Source: Mycobacterium sp. 852002-50816_SCH5313054-b
Lineage (GTDB): Bacteria > Actinomycetota > Actinomycetes > Mycobacteriales > Mycobacteriaceae
DNA: 64,000 bases
NCBI RefSeq assembly: GCF_001667185.1
Contig: NZ_LZIC01000059.1
Span: 35,720-99,719, forward strand
Direction of reading: 5' to 3'
Every line of letters begins with the position of its first letter. Positions within the stretch are counted from its first letter, which is position 1. The notes beneath the pieces are model-generated. The model was not told the origin of the DNA. It ran no database searches and worked only from the letters and a program-made list of their open reading frames with translations. Position numbers and translations under genes: made by a program. Positions 38,808 to 47,440 of the stretch are shown piece by piece.

Positions 38808-39716
38808 ATGGCGCGCACCGACCGTGATCGCTGGGATTTGGCGACGAGCGTCGGAGCGACGGCGACGATGGTCGCCGCGCAGCGCGCGCTGTCCAGCGAC
38901 GAGAAGTTGATCGAAGACCCTTACGCGGCGCCGTTGGTGCGCGCGGTCGGCATCGACGTCTACGTCCGGCTGGTCGACGGCCAGATCCCGGTCGACGACG
39001 AATCCGAGTTCGATCCGCAGCGGATGGCGCGCGGGATGGCCTGCCGCACCAGGTTTTACGATCAATTCTTCCTCGACGCGGCGCGCGGCGGCATTGGCCA
39101 GGTGGTCATCCTCGCCTCAGGCCTGGACGCGCGCGCGTACCGCCTGCCGTGGCCGGTGGGCACCGTCGTCTATGAGATCGACATGCCGGAAGTGATCGAG
39201 TTCAAGACGCGGACGCTGCGCGATCTCGGCGCCGAGCCGACGGCCGAGCGGCGCACCGTCGCCGTCGATCTGCGCGACGACTGGGCCGCGGCGCTGCGGG
39301 CCGCGGGCTTCGACCCGCAGGCGCCCGCGGCGTGGAGCGCCGAGGGCCTCTTGGTCTACCTGCCCGACGAAGCCCAGGACGCGCTGTTCGACAACATCGC
39401 CGCGCTGAGCGCGCCGGGCAGCCGCCTCGCCTTCGAATTCGTGCCCGACACCGCCGTTTTCGCCGACCAGCGCTGGCGTGCGCACCATGACCGGATGAGC
39501 GAACTCGGATTCGAGCTCGACTTCAACGACCTCGTGTACCACGGTCAGCGCAGCCACATCCTCGACCATCTGAGCCAGCGCGGATGGCGGACGTCATCGC
39601 AAAGCGTCAAGGAGTTGCACGCGGCCAACGGCTTCGTCTATCCCGACGACGACGCCGCCCAAGCCTTCGCCGACGTGACCTACAGCAGCGCTGTGTTTAC
39701 CGGGCTCAGCGGCTGA
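38808..39716 (+). CDS. Class I SAM-dependent methyltransferase
   Basis: A 302-residue orthologue of Rv0830, belonging to the mycobacterial family of putative S-adenosylmethionine-dependent methyltransferases. [18 protein letters not shown] is the SAM loop, [18 protein letters not shown] the second acidic loop, and [17 protein letters not shown] the post-motif. The substrate is unknown. The upstream 60 bp is AT-rich (ATTAACTAGACAAGCTATAT) and probably holds the promoter. Confidence 0.9.
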   Translation: MARTDRDRWDLATSVGATATMVAAQRALSSDEKLIEDPYAAPLVRAVGIDVYVRLVDGQIPVDDESEFDPQRMARGMACRTRFYDQFFLDAARGGIGQVVILASGLDARAYRLPWPVGTVVYEIDMPEVIEFKTRTLRDLGAEPTAERRTVAVDLRDDWAAALRAAGFDPQAPAAWSAEGLLVYLPDEAQDALFDNIAALSAPGSRLAFEFVPDTAVFADQRWRAHHDRMSELGFELDFNDLVYHGQRSHILDHLSQRGWRTSSQSVKELHAANGFVYPDDDAAQAFADVTYSSAVFTGLSG

Positions 39717-40515
39717 GCAGGTCGTCCTTCAGGCGGTTGGTGAGCATCTCCTGAAACACGGTGCGGGCCGGGTCGTACAGGTCCTGGAAGGTCGTCAGCA
39801 CCGTGCTCCGGTCGTATTCGGGGATCGACCCGAGTGGAGTCCAGAAGCTGTCGATGTCCAGTAGGAAGAACGGCCCCTGTGCAGCCTGCATCGTGCGGCG
39901 CAGGTGGTAGCTGGCGTCCAGCGCCTGGCCCACGCCCGGCCCGTAGCGCACGATCATCGACTTGCCGGGGTTCGCCTCGCGGTAGACCGCGGCGCCCTGC
40001 CATTCGGTCAGGGTCAGCCCGGCGGGGGCGATGCGCTGCGGTCCGAGCAGCGGCTCGGCGATCCAGTTGGCCCACTCGATGCGGCCATCGACGCCCTGAG
40101 GCACGCGGATCTCCAGGACGTAGCGCAGTCCGAGGCGTTCCACCCCGACGATCGGCGAGAACTGTGAGCGGGCGTCGATGACCCGCATCACCAGGTCGAC
40201 CAGCTCCTCGAAGTTGGTGTACGCGGTGGTCTCGATGACGACCGCCTGGGTCTTCATCGAGGCGGCGAGAGTGTTATCGCGGTTGACGTAACGGACGAAA
40301 CGCTCGGCGGCCGGCTGCGGTTGCCCGCCGGCTCCCATCGCCCAGGCCACGTCCTGCGCCTGGCGTTCGATGGGCAGCAGATCGGCAAGCAGGCGTCTAA
40401 GCTCGCCGCTCGAGGATTCGGTAAGGGAATCCGTTGCTGGATGACGGATTTCCATGGTTACGAGGGCTACTGGTGCGTTGGGGTAGGCCGCGTCGACACT
40501 CACGATTCGAAGCAT
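39706..40515 (-). CDS. TIGR04255 family protein
   Basis: A 269-residue orthologue of Rv0831c. [17 protein letters not shown] and [17 protein letters not shown], then [16 protein letters not shown], are typical of this sporadic family. Function is unknown. It overlaps the 3' end of the methyltransferase by 11 bases. Confidence 0.8.
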   Translation of the reverse strand: MLRIVSVDAAYPNAPVALVTMEIRHPATDSLTESSSGELRRLLADLLPIERQAQDVAWAMGAGGQPQPAAERFVRYVNRDNTLAASMKTQAVVIETTAYTNFEELVDLVMRVIDARSQFSPIVGVERLGLRYVLEIRVPQGVDGRIEWANWIAEPLLGPQRIAPAGLTLTEWQGAAVYREANPGKSMIVRYGPGVGQALDASYHLRRTMQAAQGPFFLLDIDSFWTPLGSIPEYDRSTVLTTFQDLYDPARTVFQEMLTNRLKDDLLSR

Positions 40516-40619
40516 ATGCCAAGTCGTTCGACGGCCACAGCAGGGTCAGCGGTGTCAGAGGCGGCCGGGGCCAACCGGCGGCATCGGCCGAGGTAATAAC
40601 CGTTTTCGGTGCTCTTTGG

Positions 40620-40692
40620 TGCCCCCACTAGGACTCGAACCTAGGACCTGCGGATTAAAAGTCCGTAGCTCTACCAACTGAGCTATAGGGGC
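40620..40692 (-). tRNA. lysT: tRNA-Lys (TTT)
   Basis: A full cloverleaf on the minus strand: acceptor GCCCCTA pairing with TGGGGGC, D-arm AGCTCAGTTGGTAGAGCT, anticodon TTT in ACTTTTAAT, T-arm GGTTCGAGTCC. The CCA end is encoded (ACCA just beyond 40620). Confidence 0.97.
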
Positions 40693-40827
40693 GCGAAGGT
40701 TCAGAATACTGGGTTCGGATCACCGGCCGAACGGCGCTCGTTTGAGGATTGGGCCTGCGGTGACCTAAGCTGACGTGGCTCCCAACGGTTACTGCGTTGC
40801 GAGTGCCCCCGGAGTGATTCGGTTCTG

Positions 40828-40900
40828 GCCCCCATCGTCTAGTGGCCTAGGACGCCGCCCTTTCACGGCGGTAGCACGGGTTCGAATCCCGTTGGGGGTA
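40828..40900 (+). tRNA. gluT: tRNA-Glu (TTC)
   Basis: A 73-base cloverleaf: acceptor GCCCCCA with TGGGGGT (first pair G-U), anticodon TTC in CCTTTCACGG, T-arm GGGTTCGAATCCC. It is the first of three plus-strand tRNA genes. Confidence 0.97.
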
Positions 40901-40931
40901 CGCGCGACGCAATGACGCGGAGCGATAGCGA

Positions 40932-41005
40932 GGCCCTGTGGCGCAGTTGGTTAGCGCGCCGCCCTGTCACGGCGGAGGTCGCGGGTTCGAGTCCCGTCAG
41001 GGTCG
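40932..41005 (+). tRNA. aspT: tRNA-Asp (GTC)
   Basis: A 74-base cloverleaf: acceptor GGCCCTG with CAGGGTC, anticodon GTC in CCTGTCACGG, T-arm GGGTTCGAGTCCC. CCA follows in the genome. Confidence 0.97.
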
Positions 41006-41034
41006 CCAGCACGGCGAGGCAGCCCATGCCTTCC

Positions 41035-41108
41035 GGCCAGGTAGCTCAGTCGGTACGAGCGTCCGCCTGAAAAGCGGAAGGTCGGCGGTTCGATCCCGCC
41101 CCTGGCCA
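41035..41108 (+). tRNA. pheU: tRNA-Phe (GAA)
   Basis: A 74-base cloverleaf: acceptor GGCCAGG with CCTGGCC, anticodon GAA in CCTGAAAAGC, T-arm GCGGTTCGATCCCGC. The PE-PPE gene on the other strand ends 15 bases beyond. Confidence 0.96.
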
Positions 41109-41123
41109 CTGCGAGAAGAACGA

Positions 41124-42806
41124 TCAGAAACTGCCGTACGGCGTGCCGGTCAGGATCGAATAACCCGCCTCCCCGAGGACCGCGACTTCCAAACCGCCCA
41201 GCATCGGGAGCAATCCGACGTCGGCGGCGACCGGGTACCCGAACGCGTTGACGAGCCCGGCCAGAGGCTGGCCGTTGACCATTTGGGTCACTCCGTTCAA
41301 GAACAGGTTGGCGTCATACGACGGCAACGAGACGAGGACGGCCGTCGTGATGTCTGCCGTCGGAAGCAGCGTGGAATAGGCCGTCGAGAACGCCGTCGTC
41401 GCGCCGCCGACGATCCCGGTGTTCGCCGCCTCCAGGCCCGAAATCAGGTCGGTTATGGTGGGCGGTCCCGCCGGCAGCGCCGGCGTGCCGGGGCCCGACG
41501 ACAGTGACGCAAGCGCCTGCGGGATGCCCTGCAGCGACGGCAGCTGCGGAGGCCCCTCGGCGGAAAAGTCGCCGATCGCGGCGCCGATTCCCTGATGGAT
41601 CCCGCTGACGAGGGCGGGCCCCAGGGCGGTGGTGTCGCTCAGCGGCGGCAAGAACCCGAACGGGGTCGTCACGTTGGCCGGTCCGGTGGACCAGCCGAAA
41701 TTCGGATCGCCGTAGCCCCAATTGACGAGAGGCGTCAAAACCGGTTGCACCAAATCCGCGATCGGGTTGCCGACGTAGGGGATGAGCCGCACCGGATCCA
41801 ACAACGGCAGGTTCGGGTTGGCAATCATGTAGAAGGTGGTCTGGGTGGGGCCCTGTGTCGGCAACACAGTCGCCGAATTGATCTGCGTGGGCGTCAGGGT
41901 GTCGTAGCCCGTGTGCACGGTGACCATGCCCGCCAGGGCGTTCAGGTCGGAGAAGATATCGATCGGGTATTGCGGAAAGTCGGCCCAGCCGTCGTATTCC
42001 AGGGTGTAAACCTTCGTCACGAAGTCATTGGTCGGCATCGGGCCAAGGGTCGAAAAGCCCAGCGTCGGCAGGTTCAGACCCGGGAAGCGCGCGTCCCAGC
42101 CGCCGTTGGGATTCATCGAATTGCCAAGCAGTACAAAGTTTATCGGCAAATTGCTGGGCGTGCCGCTCGGGTCCAACAACTTCATTTCCAGCGCGGCGAT
42201 GTTGGCGCCCTGCGAGTAGCCAAGAATATTGACGGTGTTTCCGGCGGCGAGTTGCTGTTGTACCGCGTTGTTCAGGGCTACGACGCCCCTCGATATCGAA
42301 ATGTTCTGCATCAAGTCTTTGATGCCGCTGTCGGGATATTCCCCCGCCGGCATGAACAGGGCTTGGACGAGACCAACGGGGAAATTGGGCGCGACGTACT
42401 TGCTGACGACATTGGCCACGAAATCAGGCGGAGGGAACGGCATTCCGCTGCCGCCCAGGACGAAGGTGACGGGCGGGTCCGCCGCGCCGGTCGTGAGGCT
42501 GCCGGTCGCGGCGAGCGCGGCCCGGCCGGCGGCCTCGGTGGTGGCGTAGGCGTTGCCGGCCGCCGCCAGCGCTTGGGCGAACTCACCGTGCAGGGCCGCC
42601 ACCCGCCCGATCAACGCCCGCCACTGGTGGCCGTATGCGCTGAACAGCTTCGCCACCTCGGCGGAAACCTCGTCGGCGGCGGCCGCCGCCACGGCGGTTG
42701 TCCTGCCCGCCGCGGCCGCGGTGGCCTCATCGAGCGTCGAACCGATCGCCGCCACATCCGCGGCCGCAGTCGCCATTAGCTGCGGCTGCGCGAGCACGTA
42801 CGCCAT
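41124..42806 (-). CDS. PE protein with C-terminal PE-PPE (alpha/beta hydrolase) domain
   Basis: A 560-residue protein. The first 90 residues are a helical PE domain (MAYVLAQPQLMATAAADVAA) with a YATTE type VII secretion signal. A PE-PPE serine hydrolase domain follows, with the nucleophile elbow GYSQGA and LLGNSMNPNGG. The C-terminal 200 residues are low-similarity. PE-PPE hydrolases are exported by ESX systems; esterase activity is known for relatives. No PPE partner is adjacent. ATG at 42806 is chosen because it begins the PE domain. Confidence 0.9.
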   Translation of the reverse strand: MAYVLAQPQLMATAAADVAAIGSTLDEATAAAAGRTTAVAAAAADEVSAEVAKLFSAYGHQWRALIGRVAALHGEFAQALAAAGNAYATTEAAGRAALAATGSLTTGAADPPVTFVLGGSGMPFPPPDFVANVVSKYVAPNFPVGLVQALFMPAGEYPDSGIKDLMQNISISRGVVALNNAVQQQLAAGNTVNILGYSQGANIAALEMKLLDPSGTPSNLPINFVLLGNSMNPNGGWDARFPGLNLPTLGFSTLGPMPTNDFVTKVYTLEYDGWADFPQYPIDIFSDLNALAGMVTVHTGYDTLTPTQINSATVLPTQGPTQTTFYMIANPNLPLLDPVRLIPYVGNPIADLVQPVLTPLVNWGYGDPNFGWSTGPANVTTPFGFLPPLSDTTALGPALVSGIHQGIGAAIGDFSAEGPPQLPSLQGIPQALASLSSGPGTPALPAGPPTITDLISGLEAANTGIVGGATTAFSTAYSTLLPTADITTAVLVSLPSYDANLFLNGVTQMVNGQPLAGLVNAFGYPVAADVGLLPMLGGLEVAVLGEAGYSILTGTPYGSF

Positions 42807-42869
42807 CGGTCCTTCCCTCCCACGCCAGCATAAAACGGTTCGTGGGGGCAGGGCGGGCATTCACGCCTT

Positions 42870-43322
42870 TCAGGCGAAGCGTTCGTCGGGCATGTCCTCG
42901 GCCACAAGGCCTTTCACTTGCTGGTAATAGATGACCCGTCCGCCGCCGGCCCAGTTGCCCTCGGGAATCTCATGGATCAGCGTCCACACATGAAACGCGC
43001 GGGGACCCTGCGGCTCGATCCCCGCCGCGGTGCACACCGCGTCGTGCACGCCGGCGGCGAGCTGTTCCTTGCGGCGCTGGTCCAGCGCTCCGCGGAAGAC
43101 CGTCAGCTCGACCCTGAACCGCGGCGCGCCCGAACCGCGACCCCCCACCAAGAGCTGGCCCACGTCCATCGGATGCAGGTACACCCAGGTGCTCTCGCGC
43201 AGAAACGGTGTGTCCGGGGCGCGTTCGGCCCGCAGGAGCGCGGCCACCAACTCGTCGGCCAGCCGGCTCAACGCCTCGTCGTCCAGCGAGCCGCGCACGA
43301 ACGTCAGATCGATCATCGGCAT
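42870..43322 (-). CDS. Tautomerase (4-oxalocrotonate tautomerase-like) family protein
   Basis: A 150-residue protein made of two tautomerase-type betaalphabeta repeats. The ATG at 43322 gives MPMIDLTFVRG, so Pro2 becomes the catalytic N-terminal proline after methionine removal. The second unit (RFRVELTVFRGALDQRRKEQL) has no proline of this kind. The substrate is unknown. It lies 46 bases downstream of the CocE-type hydrolase gene on the same strand. Confidence 0.78.
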   Translation of the reverse strand: MPMIDLTFVRGSLDDEALSRLADELVAALLRAERAPDTPFLRESTWVYLHPMDVGQLLVGGRGSGAPRFRVELTVFRGALDQRRKEQLAAGVHDAVCTAAGIEPQGPRAFHVWTLIHEIPEGNWAGGGRVIYYQQVKGLVAEDMPDERFA

Positions 43323-43368
43323 CGCACGATCATCCCGCTTCGCGCACCGCCAGGCCACACCTCGACGG

Positions 43369-45081
43369 CTACGTCAGCACGGGGAGCAGCAGCCGCGACG
43401 ACGAGCGAACCGTGTTCAGGCTGGTGGTCCCGACGCCGGCGTGCCGGAAGTTCATGATCGCCGGCGCCGACGGGTCCTGGTCGTCGCTGGTGAGTATCAG
43501 GCGAATGCGGTGGCCGGCGCCGAACCGTCGAGCGTTGGGGACCAGGGGGATTCGATACACGACGTCCTCGCCCAGCGGCACGCCCCGCGCGTTGCGGCAC
43601 GGCAACACCGGCGCACCGGGTCGGCTGGCCGCCTCGTCGACCTCGCGCAGGCTGGCACGCAACCAGCCCGCGGTCACATCGGTGGTCGTGCCGTCGGGGG
43701 CCACGTCCTGCAGCGTCGCCATCCATCCGGTGTCGATCGCGGTGGCCGAAGCGACCAGCCGCAGTTCGATGTCGCCGACGACGTCGAGGTCCTCGGACAG
43801 CGCTGCGCCGGTCCAGATCAGCGCCGACGGCGGGTCGATCTTGCTGGGCTTGACCCGACCCAGGCCCGAGCCCAGGACCATGAATTCGCGACCGCCCGGC
43901 TCGCCCTCGTCCTCGCTCAAGGTGCCGTCGGCGCGCAGGGCGAGTTCGCGATGCGGGGCGTGCGACGGCGGCCACGAGTCGGCGGTGCGCCACTCGTCGG
44001 CGCCGGGCAGGAAGTACCGGATCGGTGGCCCGTCGGTGATGCCGGTGTCGCGACCCTTGAGCCAATGGTCGTACCAGGCCAGCGCCTCGGTGTGCATGCT
44101 TTCCCAGGGCCAGGTCAGCCCGAACTTGCCCAGCATGCCCATCCGCACGCAGGCGTTGTCGGACAAGCCTTTCCAGGTGGCGAACGTGGAGGGCAGGTGC
44201 AGCGGCACGTTCTCCCAGTCGCAGCCGAGGTATACGGGAATGTCGATTTCCTTGAGCAGCGGCAACAGGTTTCGCTCCTCCCACCATGCGTCGCGGGTCG
44301 GATGCTTGACGACGGCCTCCTGCCAGAGTTCGTCCCACGGGTGCGGGTTGTGGGGCAGCCTGAGCACTTGGCGCAGCATGGTCACCGCCGCCTCGCCGTT
44401 GGCGGTCTCGAATTTCTTATGCACGCGTGGGCTTTTCAGCACCCGCCGGGCCAGTGCGACCGGCTTACTACGCCAGAGCCGGTCGCTGCGCTCGGAGGTC
44501 AGCCCCATCATGGCCAGGAACGGCGTAACAAAGGACGAACTCAGCAGGCCGTGGTGGTTCGCGCCGTCGTACAGATCCGCGGTCACGGCCAGCGGGAAGA
44601 TCGCCTTGAGGTGCGGCGGGCGTTCGACGGCCGCCTCGAGCTGGGTCATCGCGAAGTAGCTGATGCCGATCATGCCGACGTTGCCGTCGCACCAGGGTTG
44701 GGCGGCAACCCATTCGACGAGGTCGTACACGTCACGGCGTTCCTGAGCGTCGAAGAAGGTGAAGGTCCCGTCCGAGCCGCAGGTGCCGCGCAGGTTGGCG
44801 ATGACGTGCGCGTAGCCTCGCGGCACCCAGAAGTCGGTGACGCCCGCCTCGACGAATCCGGCGGGGGCGCCCAAGTCCTGCATCTGCCGCGGGTAGGGGG
44901 AGGCGGCCAGCAGAGCCGGGAAGCGGCCGTCGGTGTCGGGCCGATGGATGTCGGCCAAAAGCCTGGTGCCGTCCCGCATCGCGACGGCGATGTTGATATC
45001 GCTGCGTTGGGCGTATCGGGGCTCACTGAGGTTGCGGTACTGCCGGCCGGTGGTCTGCGGGCCGTTGAGCGACTCGGTCAT
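43369..45081 (-). CDS. CocE/NonD family hydrolase (X-Pro dipeptidyl-peptidase S15 type)
   Basis: A 570-residue serine hydrolase. The catalytic serine is in VGMIGISYFAMTQ; DGTRLLADIHRP and YAHVIANLRGTCGSDG are family N-terminal segments. A C-terminal jelly-roll domain spans the last 200 residues. Relatives are cocaine esterase and glutaryl acylases. It is divergent from a TetR gene and shares a palindromic operator, so induction by its substrate is likely. Confidence 0.9.
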   Translation of the reverse strand: MTESLNGPQTTGRQYRNLSEPRYAQRSDINIAVAMRDGTRLLADIHRPDTDGRFPALLAASPYPRQMQDLGAPAGFVEAGVTDFWVPRGYAHVIANLRGTCGSDGTFTFFDAQERRDVYDLVEWVAAQPWCDGNVGMIGISYFAMTQLEAAVERPPHLKAIFPLAVTADLYDGANHHGLLSSSFVTPFLAMMGLTSERSDRLWRSKPVALARRVLKSPRVHKKFETANGEAAVTMLRQVLRLPHNPHPWDELWQEAVVKHPTRDAWWEERNLLPLLKEIDIPVYLGCDWENVPLHLPSTFATWKGLSDNACVRMGMLGKFGLTWPWESMHTEALAWYDHWLKGRDTGITDGPPIRYFLPGADEWRTADSWPPSHAPHRELALRADGTLSEDEGEPGGREFMVLGSGLGRVKPSKIDPPSALIWTGAALSEDLDVVGDIELRLVASATAIDTGWMATLQDVAPDGTTTDVTAGWLRASLREVDEAASRPGAPVLPCRNARGVPLGEDVVYRIPLVPNARRFGAGHRIRLILTSDDQDPSAPAIMNFRHAGVGTTSLNTVRSSSRLLLPVLT

Positions 45082-45093
45082 AGTTTCACGCTA

Positions 45094-45113
45094 CGTTGAA
45101 ACTAGTCTCAACG
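45094..45113. promoter_or_regulatory. 20-bp palindrome, candidate TetR operator
   Basis: CGTTGAAACTAGTCTCAACG is a palindrome apart from one mismatched pair, centred between the divergent hydrolase and TetR genes. Further TTTCA/TGAAA half-sites flank it (GTTTCA at 45083, TGAAAT at 45119, TGAAAC at 45137). Confidence 0.6.
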
Positions 45114-45143
45114 CAAGATGAAATTTCGCGGTATGGTGAAACG

Positions 45144-45749
45144 GTGCCGAAGCGATCCAGCAGCCCGGGCCCGCGCGACGAGCGCGGCGTGCTGGCGGCG
45201 CGCATTCTGTGCGCGGCGCGCGACGAATTCGCCGAACACGGCTGGGCCGGCACCGCGATTCGGGCCGTCGCCCGCGCGGCGGACGTCGACCCCGCGTTGA
45301 TCTACCACTACTTCGGCTCCAAGGAGGGCCTGCTCGACGCCGCCACGGCGCCGCCGGAGAAATGGCTCGATTCGGTCACCAAGACGTGGGCCACGCCCAA
45401 GGCGGAACTGGGCGAGCGACTCATCCGCAACGTCCTGGAGATTTGGGCGGACGAGGACGTCGGGCCCGTGCTGCGCGCGGTGGTGCTGACCGCGGCCCAT
45501 GAGACCAAGACCCGCGACAAGCTGCGTCTGATCGTGGAGCGCGGGCTGATCGGCGAATCCACGCTGAGCGATGACGAGGACGAGCGGCTGCGTCGCAGCG
45601 GCCTGATCTCCAGCCAGTTGATCGGCTTCGCGTTGTTGCGTTACGTCTGGAAGATCGATCCGGTCGCATCGATGTCCGACGACGAGGTGGTCGCGGCGAT
45701 CGGACCCAACCTGCAGCGCTACGTCGACGGCGACATCGCCCCGAATTGA
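45144..45749 (+). CDS. TetR family transcriptional regulator
   Basis: A 201-residue TetR protein. The HTH covers ARILCAARDEFAEHGW and then ADVDPALIYHYFGSK. GTG at 45144 follows closely after several operator-like half-sites and begins PKRSSSPGPRDERG. The ORF is open further upstream but would overlap the operator. It probably represses itself and the CocE-type hydrolase. Confidence 0.9.
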   Translation: MPKRSSSPGPRDERGVLAARILCAARDEFAEHGWAGTAIRAVARAADVDPALIYHYFGSKEGLLDAATAPPEKWLDSVTKTWATPKAELGERLIRNVLEIWADEDVGPVLRAVVLTAAHETKTRDKLRLIVERGLIGESTLSDDEDERLRRSGLISSQLIGFALLRYVWKIDPVASMSDDEVVAAIGPNLQRYVDGDIAPN

Positions 45750-45785
45750 GCGGGATCCGACGCGGCGAACCGCGACAATTGAGCT

Positions 45786-46487
45786 ATGCGTCGGACGTGG
45801 CGGTTGCTTTCGGTCGTGGTGGCAATTGAACTGATAGCGCTCGCCGGTCCCGCCACCGCGCAGGCCGGTCCCGAGGTGCCGCCCGTCAGCGACGCGGCGC
45901 GCGCGGCCGGATTCATCGACGTGCGCACCGTGGTGCCCGACGCGATCATCGACCTGCGCTACGCGACGACGAACAATTTCACCCACACGCAGCTGTATCC
46001 GTCCGACGCCCGATGCCTGGTGCATCAATCCATGGGTCCCGGGCTGGCGGCGGCCGCGACGGCGCTGCGCCCCCAGGGCCACGTGCTGGTGTTCTGGGAC
46101 TGCTACCGGCCGCACGAGGTCCAGGTCAAGTTGTTCAACGCGGTCCCGAACCCCGCGTGGGTGGCCCGTCCCGGTCAGTACGCGCACAGCCATGAGTCCG
46201 GGCGTTCGGTCGACGTGACGTTCACCAGCGTGCAGGAGCAGTGCCCGGCAGAGCGTCAAGCCGACGGGCTGTGCCTGGCCGACATGGGTACCGACTTCGA
46301 CGACTTCTCCTCGCGCGCAACGGCATACGCCACGCAGGGCGTCAGCGCCGAAGCCCAGGCGAATCGCGCCCGGCTGCGGGACGCCATGGAATACGGGGGG
46401 CTGGCGCCGTACTCGGGGGAGTGGTGGCATTTCGACGGCCCGGGCGCTGGCGTCGACCGCCCCATCCTCAACGTCCCAGTGGACTAA
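45786..46487 (+). CDS. D-alanyl-D-alanine dipeptidase VanX-like (M15D), secreted
   Basis: A 233-residue M15 peptidase with a signal peptide (residues 1-26, cut near AQA-GP). Zinc ligands are His136, Asp143 (HESGRSVD) and His215; the base is Glu212 in SGEWWHFD. Arg108 in YRPHE matches the VanX transition-state arginine. Homologues split D-Ala-D-Ala. Without VanH/VanA nearby, cell-wall recycling rather than vancomycin resistance is likely. Confidence 0.88.
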   Translation: MRRTWRLLSVVVAIELIALAGPATAQAGPEVPPVSDAARAAGFIDVRTVVPDAIIDLRYATTNNFTHTQLYPSDARCLVHQSMGPGLAAAATALRPQGHVLVFWDCYRPHEVQVKLFNAVPNPAWVARPGQYAHSHESGRSVDVTFTSVQEQCPAERQADGLCLADMGTDFDDFSSRATAYATQGVSAEAQANRARLRDAMEYGGLAPYSGEWWHFDGPGAGVDRPILNVPVD

Positions 46488-46490
46488 GCC

Positions 46491-46528
46491 GTCTCATAAT
46501 ACGAGACAGTTGTTTCATATTATGAATC
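46491..46528. promoter_or_regulatory. Tandem palindromes upstream of methyltransferase gene
   Basis: Two 17-bp palindromes, GTCTCATAATACGAGAC (46491-46507) and GTTTCATATTATGAATC (46512-46528), have centres 21 bp apart, two helical turns. They also form the perfect pair TCATAATA/TATTATGA. The second lies just before a -10 TAGGCT (46535-46540), seven bases before the ATG, so a bound repressor would block the promoter. Confidence 0.6.
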
Positions 46529-46547
46529 CTGCGGTAGGCTCCAGGCC

Positions 46548-47357
46548 ATGAACGCGCAGTCGGCCAAGTACACGCACGGGCATCACGAGTCGGTGCTACG
46601 CAGCCACCAGCGGCGCACCGCGGCGGACTCCGCGGCCTACCTGCTGCCGCACCTGAAGCCGGGTTCGTCGGTGCTCGACATCGGCTGCGGCCCGGGGACG
46701 ATCACCGCCGACCTCGCCGAGCGGGTGGCGCCCGGCACGGTGCTGGCGGTCGACCAGTCCGCCGACGTCCTCGACGTGGCCCGCGCCGAGATCGAGCGGC
46801 GCGACCTGCCCAACGTGACGTTCGCGACCGCCGACGTGCATCGCCTCGAGTTCGCCGACGACACGTTCGATGTCGTCCACGCGCACCAGGTGTTGCAGCA
46901 CGTCGCCGATCCGGTGCAGGCGCTGCGGGAGATGCGGCGCGTATGCCGGCCGGGGGGAATCGTCGCGGCACGCGACGCCGACTACGCCGGTTTCATCTGG
47001 TTTCCGCGGATCCCGGGGCTGGACCGGTGGCTCGATCTCTACGGCAAGGCGCACCGTGCCAACGGCGGCGAACCGGATGCGGGCCGGCGGCTGCTGTCGT
47101 GGGCGCTGGCGGCCGGGTTCGACGACATCACGCCGACGGGCAGCGTCTGGTGCTACGCGACGCCCGAAACCCGCGACTGGTGGGGCGGGATGTGGGCCGA
47201 CCGGATCCTGCACTCCAGCGTGGGTCGCGACCTGCTGGCGTCGGGCCTGGCCACTGCCGACCAGCTCGAAGAAATCTCCGAGGCATGGCGATCCTGGGCG
47301 GCGGCACCGGACGGTTGGCTGTCGATGCCACACGGCGAAATCCTCTGCCGAGCGTAG
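46548..47357 (+). CDS. Class I SAM-dependent methyltransferase (UbiE-like)
   Basis: A 269-residue methyltransferase. The SAM motif VLDIGCGPGTITADLAE (residues about 42-58) is clear, followed by VLAVDQSADVLDVA and ADDTFDVVHAHQVLQHV. The C-terminal half (WFPRIPGLDRWLDLY) defines a small-molecule subgroup. The substrate is unknown. The gene appears leaderless and lies behind two tandem palindromes. Confidence 0.88.
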   Translation: MNAQSAKYTHGHHESVLRSHQRRTAADSAAYLLPHLKPGSSVLDIGCGPGTITADLAERVAPGTVLAVDQSADVLDVARAEIERRDLPNVTFATADVHRLEFADDTFDVVHAHQVLQHVADPVQALREMRRVCRPGGIVAARDADYAGFIWFPRIPGLDRWLDLYGKAHRANGGEPDAGRRLLSWALAAGFDDITPTGSVWCYATPETRDWWGGMWADRILHSSVGRDLLASGLATADQLEEISEAWRSWAAAPDGWLSMPHGEILCRA

Positions 47358-47416
47358 GTGATAAACGCAACGTCCCAGGTCAACGCCGTGGTATTGGCAT
47401 TCTCTTTTTTTGCAAG

Positions 47417-47440
47417 TACGTTATTCATCGATGGATAACG
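47417..47440 (+). promoter_or_regulatory. Mutase promoter with 22-bp palindrome covering the start codon
   Basis: A -10 TACGTT (47417-47422) ends eight bases before the ATG at 47431, as in a leaderless transcript. A palindrome at 47419-47440, arms CGTTAT and ATAACG around CATCGATG, has a single mismatched pair and overlaps both -10 and start codon. A bound repressor would block both transcription and initiation. Confidence 0.6.

Noticed and set aside
45786..46487. Vancomycin resistance cassette
   Set aside because: VanX-like motifs are present but no vanH, vanA or vanRS-like genes are adjacent; a wall-recycling role is simpler.
47357..47431. Cobalamin riboswitch before the mutase
   Set aside because: The gap is 73 bp, too short for a B12 riboswitch, and no B12-box-like segment is visible.
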